Assembly: GCA_037954665.1 (NCBI GenBank)
Contig: JBBMOL010000182.1
Span: 62,001 to 126,000 of the forward strand
Reading direction: 5' to 3'
Source: Laguncularia racemosa
Taxonomy: Eukaryota; Streptophyta; Magnoliopsida; Myrtales; Combretaceae
DNA: 64,000 nt
In this document: positions 1 through 13,860 of the stretch, in pieces
How the letters are laid out: every line of letters begins with the position of its first letter
How positions within the stretch are numbered: the stretch's first letter is position 1
The notes under the pieces: generated by a model
Seen by the model: the letters and a program-made list of their open reading frames with translations, nothing else
Told to the model about the DNA's origin: nothing
Database searches by the model: none
Program-made: the position numbers and the translations under genes

Positions 1-262
1 CCTATGTTGTCGGGGTTCAGAAGACCACCCCCACTTGTTATTCAACTTTAGCTATTCCTACCTTATTTGGGGCACGGTATGTGACTATTTTCATTGCCCT
101 GCCTCCTTCAAAAGCTGGCAAGGGGCTACCATATCCTTGTTGTCCTCAAGTGATTCCAATTCTCCCATCTTCCATAGAAAGTGTGCCGGACTAGCTGCGA
201 CAATATACTGCATTTGGAGAGTATGCAACAATGTACACCTAAGGCATAGTATTCCTAAGTGA
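1..262 (+). mobile_element. LINE (non-LTR retrotransposon) 3' tail remnant
   Basis: The open frame from 35 to 262 resembles the C-terminal zinc-binding reverse-transcriptase tail (zf-RVT type) of plant LINEs. It has an IWG...F-C-P...SW...W block followed by LAATIYCIWRVCNN, which matches the usual LAATVY-IW-ERN ending. The frame is cut by the window edge, so only the last part is visible. Downstream sequence to about 440 is AT-rich with an A-run, as expected of a LINE 3' end, but no target duplication can be tested. The identification rests on motif resemblance only. Confidence 0.55.
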
Positions 263-3200
263 GGTTCAGTAGTGAACCAAATTAGAGTTTACTCCATACT
301 ATTGTAACATTTTTATATTAGTACCATTTTTTCTACTATTGTTTTATTTGTCCTCGTAATTATGATATAACATTATCCGTCTTGACAGTTGTACAATATT
401 GGATATTAATAAAATTTAACTTATCTAAAAAAAAATCAAAATATAAGCCAATTAAGTATCATATCTATTTAAAATATAAAAAAATTAAATAATTTTTTTT
501 ATAAATATTTATAACAGCTATCTGGATTCAATTTAATAAATCTAGACAATATTAATAATGTCGAATCTTTTAAATATATATTCAGAAAAATGCAGTCGTG
601 ATCTGCCAACGAGAACTCCCCGTTTGGTTTCGTCAACGCGTTTGAACAACAGCCCTACACGTGAAGGAATCCAACTGCCGCCGTTTTTTGGTACGACATT
701 CACATGAATGGTGTTCGGTTCAACATAAAATATAATTTGGTCGGTCCACCATATTGTGCTGGAATCTAACGAAACTAACTAGGAGTTGACATGCCAAAAT
801 GTTGGTGAAGAACAAGAACACCTTTTCTTACATTGTATATAACCTTAAAATTAAATATATGATGGTGGAGTCGAGAGGTAAAAAGCAACAAAAGTGTTGC
901 TTTGCCACTGGTTTACTTGAAATAATTAAAGCGCTGTATAAATATGAATCTGTATTATTCTGGCAAAAGATAATTATGTATAAAGATATTGTATTCCGGA
1001 ACGAAGTCAATGAATTACACGGGAATCCATATATTCTTCTCTTCCCTCTGAATTTTCCCTTTTGACTACTGGTATAGTTTCAAGGCATTGCACAATTTAT
1101 ATGGGATAATTTTGATGGACACATATTTATACATTTGTATTCTAAAATAAATAGATGATTGAGAAAAATAAACATTATAATATATATAAAGAATGTATAT
1201 TTACAACTGAGTTCATATAAAGAATGTTTGCTCACAAATACATATGGAGAAGCTTAAAAAAGGCCAGCTAATTGGCACAATACGTAGTTGGCTTTTGATT
1301 TAACCTACTGGATCAATAGTTGATACGTTGATAAAGTGTAATCCGGTGTCGAATGTTAAAAATTGGTGGTGGGGTTTTTATAGTTGTCAGACTTGACATG
1401 TTAATGACGTACCTTGAGAATCATGCGATGAAATAAGAAGAGGAAATTCAAATAGGAAAAACCCGAATCTAGGTAACTTGGGAACTTCATTCGCCTGAAA
1501 TCCATAGATCAAGGAAAACATGGAGGGTGGCCGGAGAGAGGCAATTATAGTCTTAATACGCCAAGTTCGTATCCCATAAAATGTCGATGCTAAAAAGTAT
1601 ATAAATTTAAGTAAAAATTATAAATAATTACTTTTTATAATAATTATGTATTTTCAATTATATCATAATTGTGCTTTTCATATTATGTATCATATCATTT
1701 TTATAAAAAAAAATTAAGTCGTATTCTTAGATATGTACTTATATACATATGTGCGATGATTATTAAATATGTGGATCATGGAACCAAAGGCATGATTAGG
1801 GTTTTAAACGAGATGTCCATGATATGTATTGAGACAAGATATCGATAATGGTGAGAAAGATAAATAACTTGTGGTTCTCTATGATTGGGGTTGTATATTG
1901 CATCTTAGGCATAAATTGTTGTAAAGCATGCGACTTCATAGAGGATTTGAGGGTCATCTAAACGGTGACTAAATATATGTGCTAGGTGTGTTAAGCTATA
2001 ATCGTGGGCAATTACATAATAAATTAATAAGGAATAATGTTACATTAATTGTCTAAATTTTGTAGTCTTTTAATAAATATATTGTGCACTCGTTAACAAA
2101 ATCTTATTAAAAAGGAATATTCTATTCATCTCCAAATTATATAATATATAGTTTTTGAGAACTACTATTAAAGAAACATGGTTAGTAGAAGATTGTGAAG
2201 GTATATTTTATCTCCCTTTTAAACAATATTATCTCAAGAAACAAACATTATAATTAACTGTTATGTCCAGTGAGTTACTCTAATTATGATAGATAAACAT
2301 GAATGTCATGGGGAAAAAAGAAGAAGAGAAACTATCATCGGTGCCTAAATTCATTATAAAATCCATGAAGCATCCGTACAACAAGTTACTCCAAAATAGG
2401 GCCGTGGCTCTAAACAGAAGCGTGAGAACTCATGATACTTTAACCATCAAAGATATCTCCATGGATGAACATATATGCAAAAGGAACACAACGGTAAAAG
2501 ATTTCAAGTTGTTAACTGTCTCCATTCCGAAGTCCAAATATATGAATATAGTAAAGTATTTTTAAGGAGAATCTATAACTTTAATTGTAATCATGCCTAC
2601 CTGTATTACACCATCCAGAACATTTCATGTGAATTGCTCTACAGATGATTGAGCGTAAACCTAGGGATTATCTCTTATTACCACACACAACACGCATATC
2701 AAGTAAGTTATCAAATAATCTATTATTTTTAAACAATCGTATAAATACAATCATGACATATCAATATTTAAATAACCAATATAAAATTAAGGACATAACT
2801 CTTCCTCAACCATGGGTCAAGAAGTATGCAACTCCATCAGTTCTCAAGTTAACCAATAAAATAATATAAGTAAATCCTTAGGCGTTGGATGGCCTCCATT
2901 GTACAGGTAGTGCGCCCTGGGATCCTCACTTAAATAACCATGTACGGTAGCATAGGCTTTGGCTCTAAGAAACTCATGATACTCTACAACACATATTGTA
3001 AGTGCTGGAGTAAAATGCCCTGAACATTCTACACTACTCTATAGAATTGAGGACCTCAAAATAAATATAAATCTATAAAATGCATGTCAAGATTTGAAAT
3101 TAGAAGCTAAGTTTATAGGTATTTCGATCTAGGATAATCAATCATAACTAAATAAATACCAATGATACATTTCATGCAAACACTACTATTTTTTTATTGA

Positions 3201-5330
3201 TCACTCAAAGACCTATTACAATATGCTTAATTTTTTCAGGGTTTTATAATAATTCATCGTACTAAATAGCTTTTCCCCTTTGCATTAGACACATAAATTA
3301 CAGGTTTGTATTCTTCTAATTGCAATTTATGAGTGGAAAAACAGATGCTTTTATTTTCAATAGTATTAATTGCTGGGGTTTTTACATTTTTTTTTTTTAC
3401 TGTTCGTTTTAATTGGGTTTTTTTACACTGAATTGAAATTGATTTTTTCTATATACTAGTAAAATAATATGACAAATATGCTTAAATACATATATTATAC
3501 GTGAAATAGACTAAAAACAGATCAAACGAAAGATTACAAATTGAGTGTGTGAATTGAAATAGAAAAGTAACAACTTGTGCATGAGAAGTGGCCACTGCAT
3601 AGAACCTTCTTTGGTCAGCTTTTTCCATGTGGTAATAACTTCTTAAGGACGGTCGCACGCCATGTACTTTTTATTTATTATCATCAACACGATGTTGCCT
3701 GGGAGGCAACTTTAGTCATATATCAATCACTATGTATCATCACATGTACAGATGTGACTATTCCTTTTCCTAAGGTAGATTTCAACCTTTCTTTTAATAC
3801 TCTCGGGTTTTGTTATGATAAAAGTTCAATACAAAAAAGAAGAAAGAAAAAAAATCATGACCACCATCAATTAGGCGGAACAACATATACAAAACCCTAT
3901 TGTTTAGTATATAAGTTTTTAACTGATTATATATTTTATAAGAATCAAACTTATTACATAGAGAAAATATTATTTTTATAGAGGGGTCGAAATTTTTTTC
4001 TTTTTCTTTTTTTCTTTTTAAAGCACCGGTAACGTGAAGTTTCGAATTTAAATCAGGAAGCATCAATTTGGGTTTTCCTTTTGTGTCGCGTCTCTCTCTG
4101 AGTGCTGTCTGCATACTACTTGCTCCATCTTTTCCATGTGTCAAATAAGGAATTGTCACTTTCACTTAAGAAACTTCATGTGATATCGTGATCGTCTTTT
4201 TATGGTTGCTGACAAGTCATACGTACGTACCAAAATTAGATTCACAGACCCTAGCATTGGAGATACGTGTGGCCCCAGATTAAATCTGTCTTCCATTGTA
4301 CGGTACTATCACATCTTTTCAGCTTATGGGTGTTCCAGAAATTAATATCCAACTGGATGGTTCTGCACTGGTGCCGTGTTCATGTTTAGCTAGTGTAACA
4401 TGTGTTGTGCATCATTTCCATTCACCTATTGGAGAGAACTCCATGTAAGGCGACGCAGAGTAAATCCTACAAAAATGTAGAAGACCTTGAATAAAATAAT
4501 TAAAAGTTGAATGACTTAAATAAGGAAAAATAGCAACAATTGAACAATCATTTTTGTACTCTTACCAAAAACTAAAAGATGAGATGTTTCGTCCTTGTCC
4601 AACAATTGAAAAGGATGGAGGGCTTTTAGAGTCCACAAATTTTATTGAAAATCATTAATACTAGCCTCTCCAAACATAATTATAGATATAACTATAAATA
4701 TACTTCTAGAATTATTTTTAATACTAGAAAAATTAATAAAAAAATAAAAGAAATGATAATGGCAAACATAAATAATAAGGATTAATAACGAGGGTATTTA
4801 AGATTTTTACACAATTAGAGTTTTTAAATCCTCTTAAACGCTCTTATCTACCCTTCTTTTCCTTTTTCAACAAACGTTATTCAAGAAAATATTATTGCCC
4901 TAATAAAACTCTCTCTAACCAAACAATGCTCTTCAATAAGATTTTCACACAATAAGTAGATATAATAGCCTCTCTTTCTCTCTCTCTCTCTTTCTCGTTC
5001 TCTATAAGAGTTTCTTAGCAACAATCCACTCGACTCAATGCAAAATCTACAAAGTAAGCTTGTAGATTTGACCAACTTATCGTGTGCTTTCTTGTTCCAA
5101 AAGTATTGAATCTTGTGTGGGGTATCAATATAGATGGGGGAAATTAGTGCAAAAGTGACACAACACTAATGGAATTTAGTTTTAATTTACCATTGTTTAG
5201 AAAAAACTAAACACGTAAGTTGTACAATACTTGTAAGGATTTCTTGTTTTGGGTGTTTTGATCGTTGAAGAATAAGGTTAAAGAAGAAAATTAGTTTTTT
5301 TTTTTTTTTGGTAAATAAGGGTGAATACAA
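263..5330. other. AT-rich intergenic sequence, no gene recognised
   Basis: The stretch has long A/T runs and only short open frames without recognisable motifs, for example at 799-1065, 2299-2565 and 3577-3981. Position 4970-5000 is a short CT-rich microsatellite. I see no coding signal, RNA gene or complete transposon here. Confidence 0.6.
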
Positions 5331-6039
5331 GCAAGAACACATAACACACTCTAAAACATAGATTGATTCGAGAGGTTCACAACCGTGATCATACCCATGA
5401 ATTTACTCATGAACCTAATTCACACTCACGAATATGCCTATGATCACAAACCTTTCTGTTTTCATCACAAAAAGGTTTACGCACATGATCACGCTTGTGA
5501 TCCTGCCTATGAACCTTGTTCACTCTTATGAATTTGACCATGAATTTGCGCATGGATCTCATTGCTTCTTCAAAATGGTGTTTTCTTATATCTTTTGTCT
5601 CTCGATGTTTTCCCAACGCTTTTTCTAACTACTCTAGAACAATTATACATTAGATCATTACTAGTTAGGGTTCTAAAATTATTTATTCGTATAATTCTTA
5701 ATCAAGTGTCAGATTAAGTGGAATCTGTTATTAAACATATTACGTAACTCCATCTATGTATTTACCTTGTTTGCTACCTATGTTTGAATGCTTACAATGA
5801 TAAAAAATAAAAAAACTTAATATATATCAGACTTAAGTTCTATATTGCTACTTATGTGTAGCTTGGCCTAAGGGTAAGAATTGGCAAATTCCTAAGGAGC
5901 ATTCTGATAATTAGCATGTGACATTGTTTCAAGTAGACTTGTATGTCGAAATGATTTAGGGTAGATTTTAAGAATGTCAATTCTCGATATTGGTCCAAAA
6001 GTTGAAGTAAGAGGTGGAAATTTCCAACCTAGAACATAA

Positions 6040-6040
<1 letters not shown>

Positions 6041-6099
<59 letters not shown>
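6041..6099. repeat. (TA)n microsatellite
   Basis: A nearly pure TA dinucleotide run of about 28 units starts just after ATATGTA. Such runs are very length-variable and often misassembled. Confidence 0.95.
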
Positions 6100-6105
<6 letters not shown>

Positions 6106-6549
6106 TTGGTGGAGTTATGAGTACCTCTATTTAGCTTGTTGAACTAAATTGAAGATAAATAATTTGATGGTTTCTAATTTATCTATTGCATTACATGTGT
6201 GAGCTGCGATTTTTATAGTATGCACATGTTTGTGTAATACTCATGTATTAAACTTAGGCTCAACCTTTTTTTTTCTTTTTCAGCTACAAGTAGATATGAC
6301 AAATAGGCAAAGCACAAGAAGTATGGTGATGTTTATTATTATTATTAGGAGGGGAGTAGTGGAGATGTTTATTGCTACTATGATGACAACCAGTATTGAG
6401 GAGTTAAATTATGAGATGATTTATCTATTAAATTAGATTTAGAGATTGATAGATTGATGTTAGATTATTTTTCATAATGATTGTATTACTTTTGTTTAGT
6501 AGTTGGATCTTATTAGTATGAAAGTTATAATTGTGATTAGAATAACTTA

Positions 6550-6614
6550 CTTGTGAATTATTCATTTTATTAATTAGAGATATTGTGAATTATTCGTTTT
6601 ATTAATTGGAGATA
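6550..6614. repeat. Short tandem duplication (about 31 bp, two copies)
   Basis: Two adjacent units each contain TTGTGAATTATTC followed by TTTTATTAATT and GGAGATATT or AGAGATATT. They differ at only a few bases. Confidence 0.8.
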
Positions 6615-6640
6615 TTATGTTTAAAATTCCCACTTAAGGG

Positions 6641-9600
6641 GAGGAGATAAAAGTAATATAAAATAATTAAAAAAGGGAAAGAAAAAAAAAAAAAAACATA
6701 AACGAACGTAGTCCAACATCCAAGGCTTTCCTCCATGACATAGTTATCAGCTTCATTCTTGCGAACCGCAGCACCACCTCCTTAGCCCTAATGTAGTTCT
6801 TTTGATTCCTTTCTCTTAATTGACAGCTATGGCTCCGATGTTGGAGACTGCGGATGGTGAGCCTACAGTCTTGATGTGCTTTCAGATTTAGTGATGGAGA
6901 TGTTGATTAAGGTGGAGGGGATAAAAGCAAGATGAAGGAATAATAATAATCATAATAGAAGATGGTTGGGTTAAGGTGGGGGAGGGATAGCCAACAAGGT
7001 TGGCCGCAGCTAGAGATCTGTTTTTAGGGTCGAAACTTGTGTGTTTTTAATGGACTTCATGTTCAAATGTGACTTTACCTATCATAAAATTTGAAGCATG
7101 TAAAATTAAACCCTATAAGCAGCACATAGTTCTTCAACTAAAATAGCAATCTACCATATCTCAAGTTGTGATCTTGAAATAGAGTGGCTGTGTTCTTTCT
7201 GTCTTCTTCGGAAGGAAGGAGGATCCGGTGGATCTGTTAAGCCACGTCATTTGTTACCATGCATTTACATATTTATTCCAAATACAGTTTTCAAAGTCAA
7301 TTATCTAGCCATGCCAAACTAATCTAATATCAGTATCATGGCCTCCCTATATGGCAGTACACTTTTCACATTTGATGATAGACTCCATTTTTCACTGAGA
7401 ATTCCTTTTAAATTTATTAAATCATATTTTAATAATCTCAAGATATCTTAATGACTTTGGAGACCAACGATGGTGAAAAGCAAAGGAAGCAGGTTGACCA
7501 TTGCAAAAGATGTTAATGGAATATAAGGAAAATCAGCCTTTCTCTTATAATAAACAAATCATTTTTATCTCTTGATCATTTTTATTGATATTAAATTTTA
7601 CAAAGGCATATATTTTCATTTTTCTGACATCGGAATTGATTGTAACTTGTAATTGAATCAATTATATTAAAATCAAATCGTATCTTACAATTCGTTTAAA
7701 AAAATAATCAATTTCATTTTATTCACATTCGAACGATTATTACATTCTCCTTAGTTTCTAGTTTAAAAAACACATATACTAGGATGGTGAATTGCATATC
7801 ATAGTTTTTAGACGGTTTAAGAAGCCAAGAGAAGTATATATGTATAGTGAAACGATCCAAATTTCATACATAGTGTTCCAGCTATAGCAAGCTAAAGCAT
7901 GTGCTAACTTGAAGATGTAACTGGTTGAGGATGACTTGGTGTGGGCCCAAAAGCCCCTTAGGCCCCCAGGGCCGTCTCCGGTTTATTGTTGCAAGTTACG
8001 ACGAGGTGGAGAAGAGGAAGACTGGAGGGAAGTTGGACGCTTGTTTGAAGAAAATGAATAGGAGGACTACTAAGGGTTTTTCTTTCTAGATTTTTTATTT
8101 AATTTAATTTTTCTTTTGGATTTACATAGCATATTCTATGTATGATATATATAAGTTATAATTAAATATAATATTATATATGTTTTAATCTAATAGGAAT
8201 TTTTGACGACTAAAGTTGACATAAATCCTCAATTGTTGGTAACTACTTCTATTATAATTGGTAGGAATGCCAATACAAGTAAGATTTGTACAATTTGAAT
8301 TTTATGCAAAGTAATGAAAATTTGAAACGGGTTATCTTTGTAATTTAGTAAGAAATCATATAAGAGCCTTTTTGCTAGTCGTTCCTTTTCTTTGTTCTCT
8401 TGGTTCACAAATAATATTATTTCTCTCATAGCAACTCTTCCTAAATACATTATTTTATATAAATGATGGGTTTTTTTTTTTATAATATTTGCAACCTTTG
8501 AATTATTTAATGTAAACAATATAAATATTTGCACTGGTGATATTTTAATTCTGTATTTTAAAATATATTAATTTTTTCTAAATAATATATATCATTTGAT
8601 ACTCTATTGTAAACAATTATAATTTTGATATAATTAAATAGTAGTATTTACATTGTATAATAACAAAATCCTCATGACGTTTAGTCAGTGATTTAGATAA
8701 TTAAGGTAATAAGAATATGAGTGTAGAATGGTACGATTTTGATTTTTGACTAAAAGGCTTGACATTATATTTATAAGGGAATAGCCGACTCAAATAAAAA
8801 AGATGATAAATGCTCCGAGATTTTTTATTTGACTCGAGATTTGATAGAAAGTGATGAAGAGAGTTATAAAACATTGACTTGATTTATCTATAGAGTTTTT
8901 CTCACTTGTCTTCATTTGAACTCTAGGCTAGACTAGCCAATTTAGACCTTATCAACCCATTATATTTCAACAATTTATAAATGTATATTATTAGTGTGTT
9001 TTTTTTTTATAATCTTTTATATAAAATTATTCTATTTATAAATACATATATTGTAAACAGCATCCATTATATAATGGGGAGCACAATCTAATTACAATGA
9101 AATAAAAGGTTTTATTAGGTGTGAGTGATTGAGGTTCTTTGTATCTTATCATATAGGTATCAATTTCAAAATTTTAGAATTAGAACCCTTTTTGTTAAAA
9201 GTAATTACCATAAAATCCCTACTTTTATGAAATTTATGAAATTTTTTATTATATTTTTATAAAAAAAAATTATGAACCACTTTTAAAAACTTTCGCAATT
9301 ATGCAACATTGGATTTCTAAAAATGAGCACTTCCTTCCTTAACCTTCTAACACATGTGGATCGGACCTACTATTTTACTTACATGGACCACTACATCGCA
9401 AAAAAAAAAAAAAAAAACTATCATAAAAATTGACATATCATATATTTAAATTAAAAGAAATCATATTAACTTTAAGAAATAATAAATACAAAAGAAAATA
9501 GAAAAAAATAAAAATTATTTAAAATTTTAAAATATTTTATAATATTATTATGGTATCATTTTTTTCTGCAATCTTAACAATTAATTACCTTATCATTTTA

Positions 9601-10134
9601 ATTAAAATACTTTAAAAGATCTATATCTTAAGAAATAATAAGTCTTCACCATCGTCATCTTCTTGCCTCTCCCTCTCCCTCTGATTCTCTCTCCTACACT
9701 TCTCGTCATTCTATCCCGGTTTAGTTCGATCTCACTCCTCGGGGGAAAGAAATTGAAACATTGAATAGATCTTATCTGCTCAAAGTGACAGTATTATTAT
9801 AAGAGTTAAAGAAACAACAATTACGTAGCTTGAATTGATGAATTTCAAATCAAAATTACCATCTTCATACCATTTAAAAAATGTAAATATATTTTAGTAA
9901 AGCTTTTTTTTTTTTTTCAAGGACATGGTGTAGCTCTTTGTAGTTTATTTGGAAATATGTATAACTATTGTTTTCCACTTCATTTTAGATCCCAATCCAT
10001 ACAATCCTATGAAACTTATCGAGAAAAAGTTTGATTGAACTAAATTTAATACTAAATATTTTGCTTATCTCTCACTCGACTTGCGACCATTATGATATTT
10101 TTATTATACGAATTTGATTTCTCAAATACACAAA
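6641..10134. other. Intergenic sequence, no gene recognised
   Basis: Mostly AT-rich sequence with homopolymer runs. Slightly GC-richer patches at about 6700-7030 and 7930-8060 show no sustained reading frame. The open frame at 8229-8534 (minus) is hydrophobic and low in complexity, and I do not treat it as a gene. Confidence 0.6.
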
Positions 10135-10580
10135 AGCTTTTAAGCTAGCAAATACAAACATCAACGAGTACGAAGAATGCATGTATCATGTAATTATTTT
10201 GCGAATGTATGTTAGCAGTTGGTAGAGTCCATATATAGTAGAGAGGGAAGTATTCAACTTTAAAATTTGAAATGTCCTTGCAATTATGAAATTTTATAAA
10301 GATAATCCATGCAATGTAATATTTTTATAATATAAAGGTAAGTAATTGTCTAACAATCAGTCGATTTTTTTTTATATATATTTGTAAAAATCTACTACAA
10401 ACTTGTTTAAAAGGAAAACAATTTACTTGTAGTAATTTACATGATGAAATCTAGTAAAAACTTACTTAAAAATGGGCTAAAACTAATTCAACAATAGACA
10501 TGTGATGGATATTTGAAACCTTAGAAAATAAAAGATTGAGCCTTGACTAATTAAGAAAGGAATATGAAAAAAAAAATTAT
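10135..10580 (+). repeat. Dispersed repeat, copy I
   Basis: This sequence recurs as two pieces at 21053-21115 and 23302-23635 in the same order and orientation. Shared landmarks include GAAGAATGCATGTATCAT, TTGTAAAAATCTAC, AAAACTTACTTAAAAAT and AAGAAAGGAATATG. Copy I is continuous, so it serves as the empty-site reference for the insertion in copy II. The homology ends next to the Mutator-like element at 10592. Confidence 0.85.
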
Positions 10581-10581
10581 G

Positions 10582-10591
10582 AATGCGATAC
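10582..10591. repeat. Target-site duplication, left
   Basis: AATGCGATAC is identical to 14905-14914 and lies immediately outside the left terminal inverted repeat. Confidence 0.8.
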
Positions 10592-10715
10592 AAGGAAAGG
10601 AAATAAATATCATTGTTTTTTAAAATAATCTCACAAATGTACCAATTGGGAAAAGAATCCTAGAAAAATACAAGTTAAAATCGATACTTAAAGTGTGAAT
10701 TTCAACTTAAGACGA
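10592..10715 (+). repeat. MULE terminal inverted repeat, left
   Basis: It matches 14790-14904 in inverted orientation and 14257-14382 in direct orientation. The direct match shares TCTCAC, ACCAATTG, AATCCT, TTAAAATCG and AACTTA in order. Confidence 0.75.
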
Positions 10716-11189
10716 AATCAGCACTTCAAATGCCAATTTTAGGTTGCACTATGACCAACACTTTGAGTGTCGATTTTAGTTGAATTTTCAACTACAATTG
10801 ATACTTTAAATGCCAATTTTGTGTAAACTCTAATTGGGTTGTTTTTCTTTATTTAGGTAATGAAATTAATTAAAATTTATTCAATTTTTTTTTGTAATGA
10901 ATTAATTGTTCTTTTTGCAATAAATAAGTTCTATTTAATATTGAATTTTGATTCATACGTCATTACGGGATTTTATTTCATAATTTCAATGGTACTAATT
11001 AATACCATATAATAGAATATAAATCATACTTATAATGATTTGTAACCAATTTGTGTATTGAATCCTTGGACCATATAAGATAAGATAGCACAACTAAACA
11101 AAGAAATTAAAAGTTTAATTAGACATGTAATGATACATATATAAGTACAGAATAAACATTCACAAATAAATGACTAAAAACATATAATA

Positions 11190-12000
11190 TAACATAGACC
11201 TACAACTGTCTTTGGGGTAGGCCACCTCATTGCAGGTGCGGGTTAGCCCACATGGCCCTCATAAATATTTAAAAAAAAATGGAAACAAAACAATTAAATC
11301 ATTGTCTTCTCCCTCAAGATTAGATTAGACCAAGCCAGCCAGTAATGCTCCCATGTCTTGCTTCCTAAGTCCCATCCCATTATCTTGTCTCACTAGTTAC
11401 AGCACAAACTCAACAATCAACTCACTGTCTTCTCTCATTCTCTCTCATCTCACATCTTAATTCTCACATTCTATCTCATCTCATAGTACCAATTGACAAT
11501 CACCACTCGCCGACACTCCTCACTCCTTAGTCGCCTTATCGTTGTGGTCTTGTCATCTTGTCTTGTGCATGGAACATCGAGCTTCTCACATTCTCTCTCA
11601 TCTTAGTCTTCTATCTCCTCTCACAATACCAGTCGCCACTCGCCAACACTCCTCACTCCTCAATTACCTCATCATTTCATCTGATGAGTGGAGCATCAAG
11701 CTTAGGCATGGTGAGTCCTCTCCTCTCCGGAGTTGCGGTTTGGGGTTGGGGGACTTGGCCATTTGGTTGGTGGGCAAGGCTTTGGGTTCTGGGTTAAGGT
11801 TGGGGTTTAGGTTTAAGTTTGTAATTTGAAAACAAAGTGTTTTGTGTGGGTTCGCAGGCTCACCTGTATTGGCCCATAAGGCGGGGAAGGTTAGCTTTTT
11901 CGACCCGCCTAATGTGTGGGCCACTGTAGATTGGCCTACTTCGACCAGTAGGCGAGTGTAGGTCGAGGTGAGCTAACTCATTCAGCCCGTATTCCCACCT
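11190..12000. repeat. Possible nested hAT-like non-autonomous insert with internal duplication
   Basis: At 11845-12000 the sequence has alternating GGCCCA, CCCGCC and GGTGAGCTAA motifs and ends in a reverse-strand AAAGGTGGGAATACGGGC, which looks like hAT-type MITE termini. At 11205-11260 a related GCGGGTTAGCCCACATGG stretch occurs. Between them 11463-11540 is imperfectly repeated at 11585-11673, sharing CGCCACTCGCCAACACTCC-type sequence. Short open frames at 11542-11924 are shadows of this GC-richer stretch. Boundaries are uncertain and no target duplication was found. Confidence 0.35.
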
Positions 12001-12399
12001 TTACTATACGTACACTCTGATCATCTAACATAGGATTAAGCCGGGGCTACACCATTTGATTCGTATTTATCTATGTAATATGAATGTCATCTAAACCTAA
12101 ATTAGGTGAACTATGTGGAGGGGGCATGTGAAAAGGAACAGAAGTGGACTTAACCTGAATAAGACCCTCGCTCATATCGCCATTGCCATGACTAGGTTAT
12201 CTCTTATGTGGAGCTGGAAGAGTGGCGGCATAAGAGTCGGAACCCTCTCTAAAAGGAGTGAAAATAGACATAGATGGGCTTGGCTCGTAGTGATACACTG
12301 GAGTTTAAGTAGGGGATGCAAGAGGTGAGTCCTCACGATCGTCTTTTATCTTTAGCTAAGCATGTCTATAACCCCCATTCTCTATCCCCGCCTTAAACT

Positions 12400-13860
12400 C
12401 AAGCATGTCATCCTTAAGGGGGCTATGGTGGTGGCACATCCTCCCATTCATCAAGATCATCTACAATAGGTGGTACATCATCTAAAGTCACACCCTTGAA
12501 TCGATAGACTACCCTGGCCACCTCAGGTGCTTCAAATAGAACATCACCATGTGACATCTCAAGTAAATGCTCAATGAAATTAACTTATAGAAAAAAAAAT
12601 AGAACTAAACAATATAATTAATTAGCACAACATAAAACATAGGAAATAATAAAACTGAAAGATCGGATACTTACCATCAAATGATCTCCCAATACCAGGT
12701 AGTATACCTTGAGACTGTATTGTCTGGTGAGTCATAAGCTGGAGCTAAATGGATGATCTAACATCAACGATCGACTCACTACTTTAACCAAACTGAGTGG
12801 GTGGTGACACAATTTGTTTCGGTCTTTCCCTATAGGTTAAGCTCATGAAGTTGTGCTAATATGCCAATGTATTGAGGTATTGTTTGGATGCCTCTAAATT
12901 GGTGAACTACTCGGTTTGAAAAGTATAGCTCAACGATATGAAAGTAAATAAGTGGTACTTAAGCAAGCTAAATATCACTGCCATCCCGACAATAAGTTGG
13001 CAGCATTGCTATGTTTGTATACGTATGCGAAACCCAAATCGCTAATATGTTAGAATAACCCCCAATTATAAACTTTTAATAGGAAATTGGAACAAAGTAA
13101 AGGAGGTTGAGAATACTTGCTCAAGGACCTAACAGTCAAATGCATTGTGATACTATGTCACTATATGGGTTGGGAGCTACACTCCATCTGCATATGAGTG
13201 GTTGATCCTCAATTGGGGCCATCACCTTATAGCGCAAAGGGGTGATTTGAGGGAAAAGCTCCTATACCCGAACTTATAGTATAACTAATGAGCCATTGAT
13301 CTTAGATGCCTCCATGTGCGATACTATACAAAGGTGATGGTATAGTTAGGTTAAGCATTTTGCTCCCTACGCACATTGCCTAACTACTTAAAGGTTAGAT
13401 AGGAGAGGGAGGAACATCAAATGTACCACGTTCTACGATTTATCAGCAAAGATCATACTTCCCATCAGCTATAAAATATGTGCTTTCACAAACTACTAGA
13501 TGGTAAATGTTATCTACATAAAGCGGTGGATTGTTGAAATTCTCCCTTAACCACGTTAATCGTAGCTGGTTTCCTTAAATAGTTGATGCCGGAGGCCTTG
13601 CTCCCAACAACTAATGGCAAATGTCTGGCCAGTCCAATGGTGTGCTACCAATGATAGCTTGCCCATTCATTGGCAAGTTTACTAGTATGGAAATGTCTTA
13701 CAATGTGACAATCATTTTTGCACAAAGGCATGTGAAAGGTGTGTGTCTCAAGTCACTAGCGCTTGAATAATGTCGTAAGCAAGTGCCAGTCTAGTTGAAT
13801 GAATGGCAACTAGGACATCCTAAAAAGCCCGATGCATCAAGATATGGCACAATATACATT
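12400..13860 (-). pseudogene. Degenerate plant mobile domain (PMD, MAIN-like) gene
   Basis: Conceptual translation of the minus strand, across many stops and frame changes, gives PMD signatures in the right order. These include a PPLYVDNIYHLVVCESTYF block at about 13555-13480 and MLPTYCRDGSDI, then VPLIYFHIVELYF, then VVHQFRGIQTIPQYIG at about 13010-12860. A WYWE tail block lies at about 12710. An open C-terminal stretch at 12430-12565 reads EMSHGDVLFEAPEVARVVYR and then an acidic PP-ending tail. PMD proteins of the MAIN/MAIL1 type act in nuclear gene and transposon silencing, and TE-borne versions are common. This copy lies inside the Mutator-like element and cannot encode a full protein. 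An intact relative elsewhere in the genome is likely but not visible here. Confidence 0.65.

Larger units (their letters stand above)
5337..6640 (+). repeat. LTR-like dispersed repeat, copy a (contains TA microsatellite)
   Basis: The segment begins with many short motifs of the form ATGA..CATG around 5378-5560, which resemble the clustered palindromic motifs of some plant Ty3/gypsy LTRs. The block 5878-5990 matches, at roughly 70 percent by eye, the reverse complement of 15640-15790. The tail around 6280-6420 (GAT/TAT-rich) also resembles both 15420-15545 in reverse complement and 22840-22950. Nothing coding was found. Its status as an LTR is inferred, because no paired LTR, primer-binding site or target duplication was seen. 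Confidence 0.35.

Noticed and set aside
5407..5628. Complementary open frames of about 65-69 codons
   Set aside because: Both frames arise from repeated ATGA/CATG motifs in an LTR-like repeat, with no protein motif.
11542..11924. Overlapping open frames on both strands
   Set aside because: They lie in a GC-richer duplicated stretch inside the Mutator-like element, have no domain and overlap each other in several frames.
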